Positions 15,673 through 16,344 of a stretch of DNA of 16,344 nt are shown in pieces. The DNA comes from Flavobacteriales bacterium. GTDB lineage: Bacteria; Bacteroidota; Bacteroidia; Flavobacteriales; BACL11. The position numbers and the translations under genes are program-made. The stretch spans positions 1 to 16,344 of the forward strand of contig JABJNS010000020.1 in the NCBI GenBank assembly GCA_018664745.1, read 5' to 3'. The notes beneath the pieces are model-generated. The model did not search any database. It had not been told where the DNA came from and was given only the letters and a program-made list of their open reading frames with translations. Within the stretch, counting starts at the first letter, position 1. Each line of letters begins with the position of its first letter.

Positions 15673-16344
15673 ATGAGCAATAAAATAATGAGAGAAGGCC
15701 TTACTTATGATGATGTATTAGTAGTTCCAGCATATTCTGAAGTATTACCTTATATGGTTAGTACAACTACTCAGTTTACTAAAAATATTACTTTAAATGT
15801 TCCTGTAGTTGCAGCAGCTATGGATACGGTTACAGAAAGCAGAATGGCAATTGCTATTGCGCAAGAGGGAGGTATAGGTGTATTGCATAAAAATATGACT
15901 ATTGAGAAACAAGCTTTAGAAGTGCGAAAAGTTAAGCGTTCAGAAAGTGGTATGATTTTAGATCCTATTACTTTAACTATGTCAGCTTCTGTTGGAGATG
16001 CATTTGCTATGATGCGTGATAATAAGATTGGAGGAATTCCTATTGTTGATGATAATTCTAAGCTTCTAGGTATTGTAACAAATAGAGATTTACGTTTTGA
16101 AAAAGATATGAGTCTTACTATTTCTGCAGTTATGACTTCAGGTGATTTAATTACTACTGAACTGAATGATTTGGAAAATGCTGAAAGTATTTTAAAAGAA
16201 AATAAAATAGAAAAATTACCTATTGTTAATTCTGAAAACCAACTTGTTGGATTAATTACATTCAAAGATATTATTAAAAACAGAATGCGACCTAATGCCT
16301 GTAAGGACCAATACGGTAGGTTAAGAGTTGCAGCTGCTGTTGGC
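15673..16344 (+). CDS. guaB: IMP dehydrogenase (GuaB), 3'-truncated by window edge
   Basis: This enzyme oxidises IMP to XMP with NAD+, the first committed step to GMP; it is cytoplasmic. The first 224 residues are visible, and the frame is open to the last base. The N-terminus MSNKIMREGLTYDDVLVVPA matches the family's start of the TIM barrel. It is followed by VAAAMDTVTESRMAIAIAQEGGIGVLHKNM, the conserved first part of the catalytic domain. Residues about 95-205 contain two CBS repeats (DAFAMMRDNKIGGIPIVDD...GIVTNRDLRF and NAESILKENKIEKLPIVN...GLITFKDI), the Bateman module that binds nucleotides and tunes activity. The end enters the second half of the barrel (GRLRVAAAVG). The catalytic-cysteine loop lies outside the window. 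The gene has its own promoter element and is insulated by the upstream terminator. Confidence 0.96.
   Translation, partial: MSNKIMREGLTYDDVLVVPAYSEVLPYMVSTTTQFTKNITLNVPVVAAAMDTVTESRMAIAIAQEGGIGVLHKNMTIEKQALEVRKVKRSESGMILDPITLTMSASVGDAFAMMRDNKIGGIPIVDDNSKLLGIVTNRDLRFEKDMSLTISAVMTSGDLITTELNDLENAESILKENKIEKLPIVNSENQLVGLITFKDIIKNRMRPNACKDQYGRLRVAAAVG

Noticed and set aside
15771..16265. 164-codon open frame on the minus strand
   Set aside because: It lies wholly antisense to guaB, whose protein sequence is unmistakable, and its product has no recognisable motif. It is a shadow frame in AT-rich DNA.
1..16344. CRISPR arrays, insertion sequences, tRNA/rRNA genes, prophage, toxin-antitoxin or defence genes
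   Set aside because: No regularly spaced repeats, transposase motifs, cloverleaf-like sequences or defence-family proteins were seen. Nearly all bases are accounted for by housekeeping and surface-protein genes.

Overview
The window looks like chromosomal DNA of an AT-rich member of Bacteroidota, most likely the order Flavobacteriales. Four things point there. Two secreted proteins carry type IX secretion (T9SS) C-terminal domains, one of each main class. There is a TPR/PD40/OmpA-domain periplasmic protein. Several genes are preceded by the Bacteroidota -7 element TAnnTTTG. The 7-carboxy-7-deazaguanine synthase, Fur and OstA-like proteins resemble flavobacterial versions. I cannot name a genus. 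I see no RNA gene, insertion sequence, prophage, CRISPR array or integration signature.

Layout: (1) Positions 1-2246, plus strand: the 3' part of queE, whose start lies left of the window, overlaps by one base a TPR-PD40-OmpA protein. (2) Positions 2236-9590, minus strand, read right to left: glyA, a bifunctional rel/spoT gene, a fur-family regulator, purA, an OstA/LptA-like gene and a small outer-membrane-type protein. The small gene is cut by an in-frame TAA, and 53 barrel-like codons follow in the same frame. Spacings inside this block are 2 to 17 bases, except for the gap before fur, which has its own promoter-like element. (3) Positions 9638-15581, plus strand: a nitronate monooxygenase-like flavoprotein divergent from glyA, then two T9SS cargo genes. 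One is a thioredoxin-fold protein with a WCGPC motif and a type A sorting domain. The other is an 1156-residue, cysteine-rich, Fn3-like protein with a type B (gliding-motility-associated) C-terminal domain. (4) A strong hairpin terminator, then the 5' part of guaB, which runs off the right edge.

How the genes relate: Rel makes and degrades (p)ppGpp. PurA and GuaB are the two enzymes committing IMP to AMP and GMP, and GlyA supplies one-carbon units for purine synthesis, so the housekeeping genes cluster loosely around purine and stringent-response metabolism. The OstA-like, OmpA-like and barrel-type proteins and the two T9SS cargos concern the cell envelope and surface. No clearly new system is present. 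The observations most worth a second look are the stop-interrupted barrel gene and the pairing of a surface thioredoxin-fold protein with a cysteine-rich surface protein.
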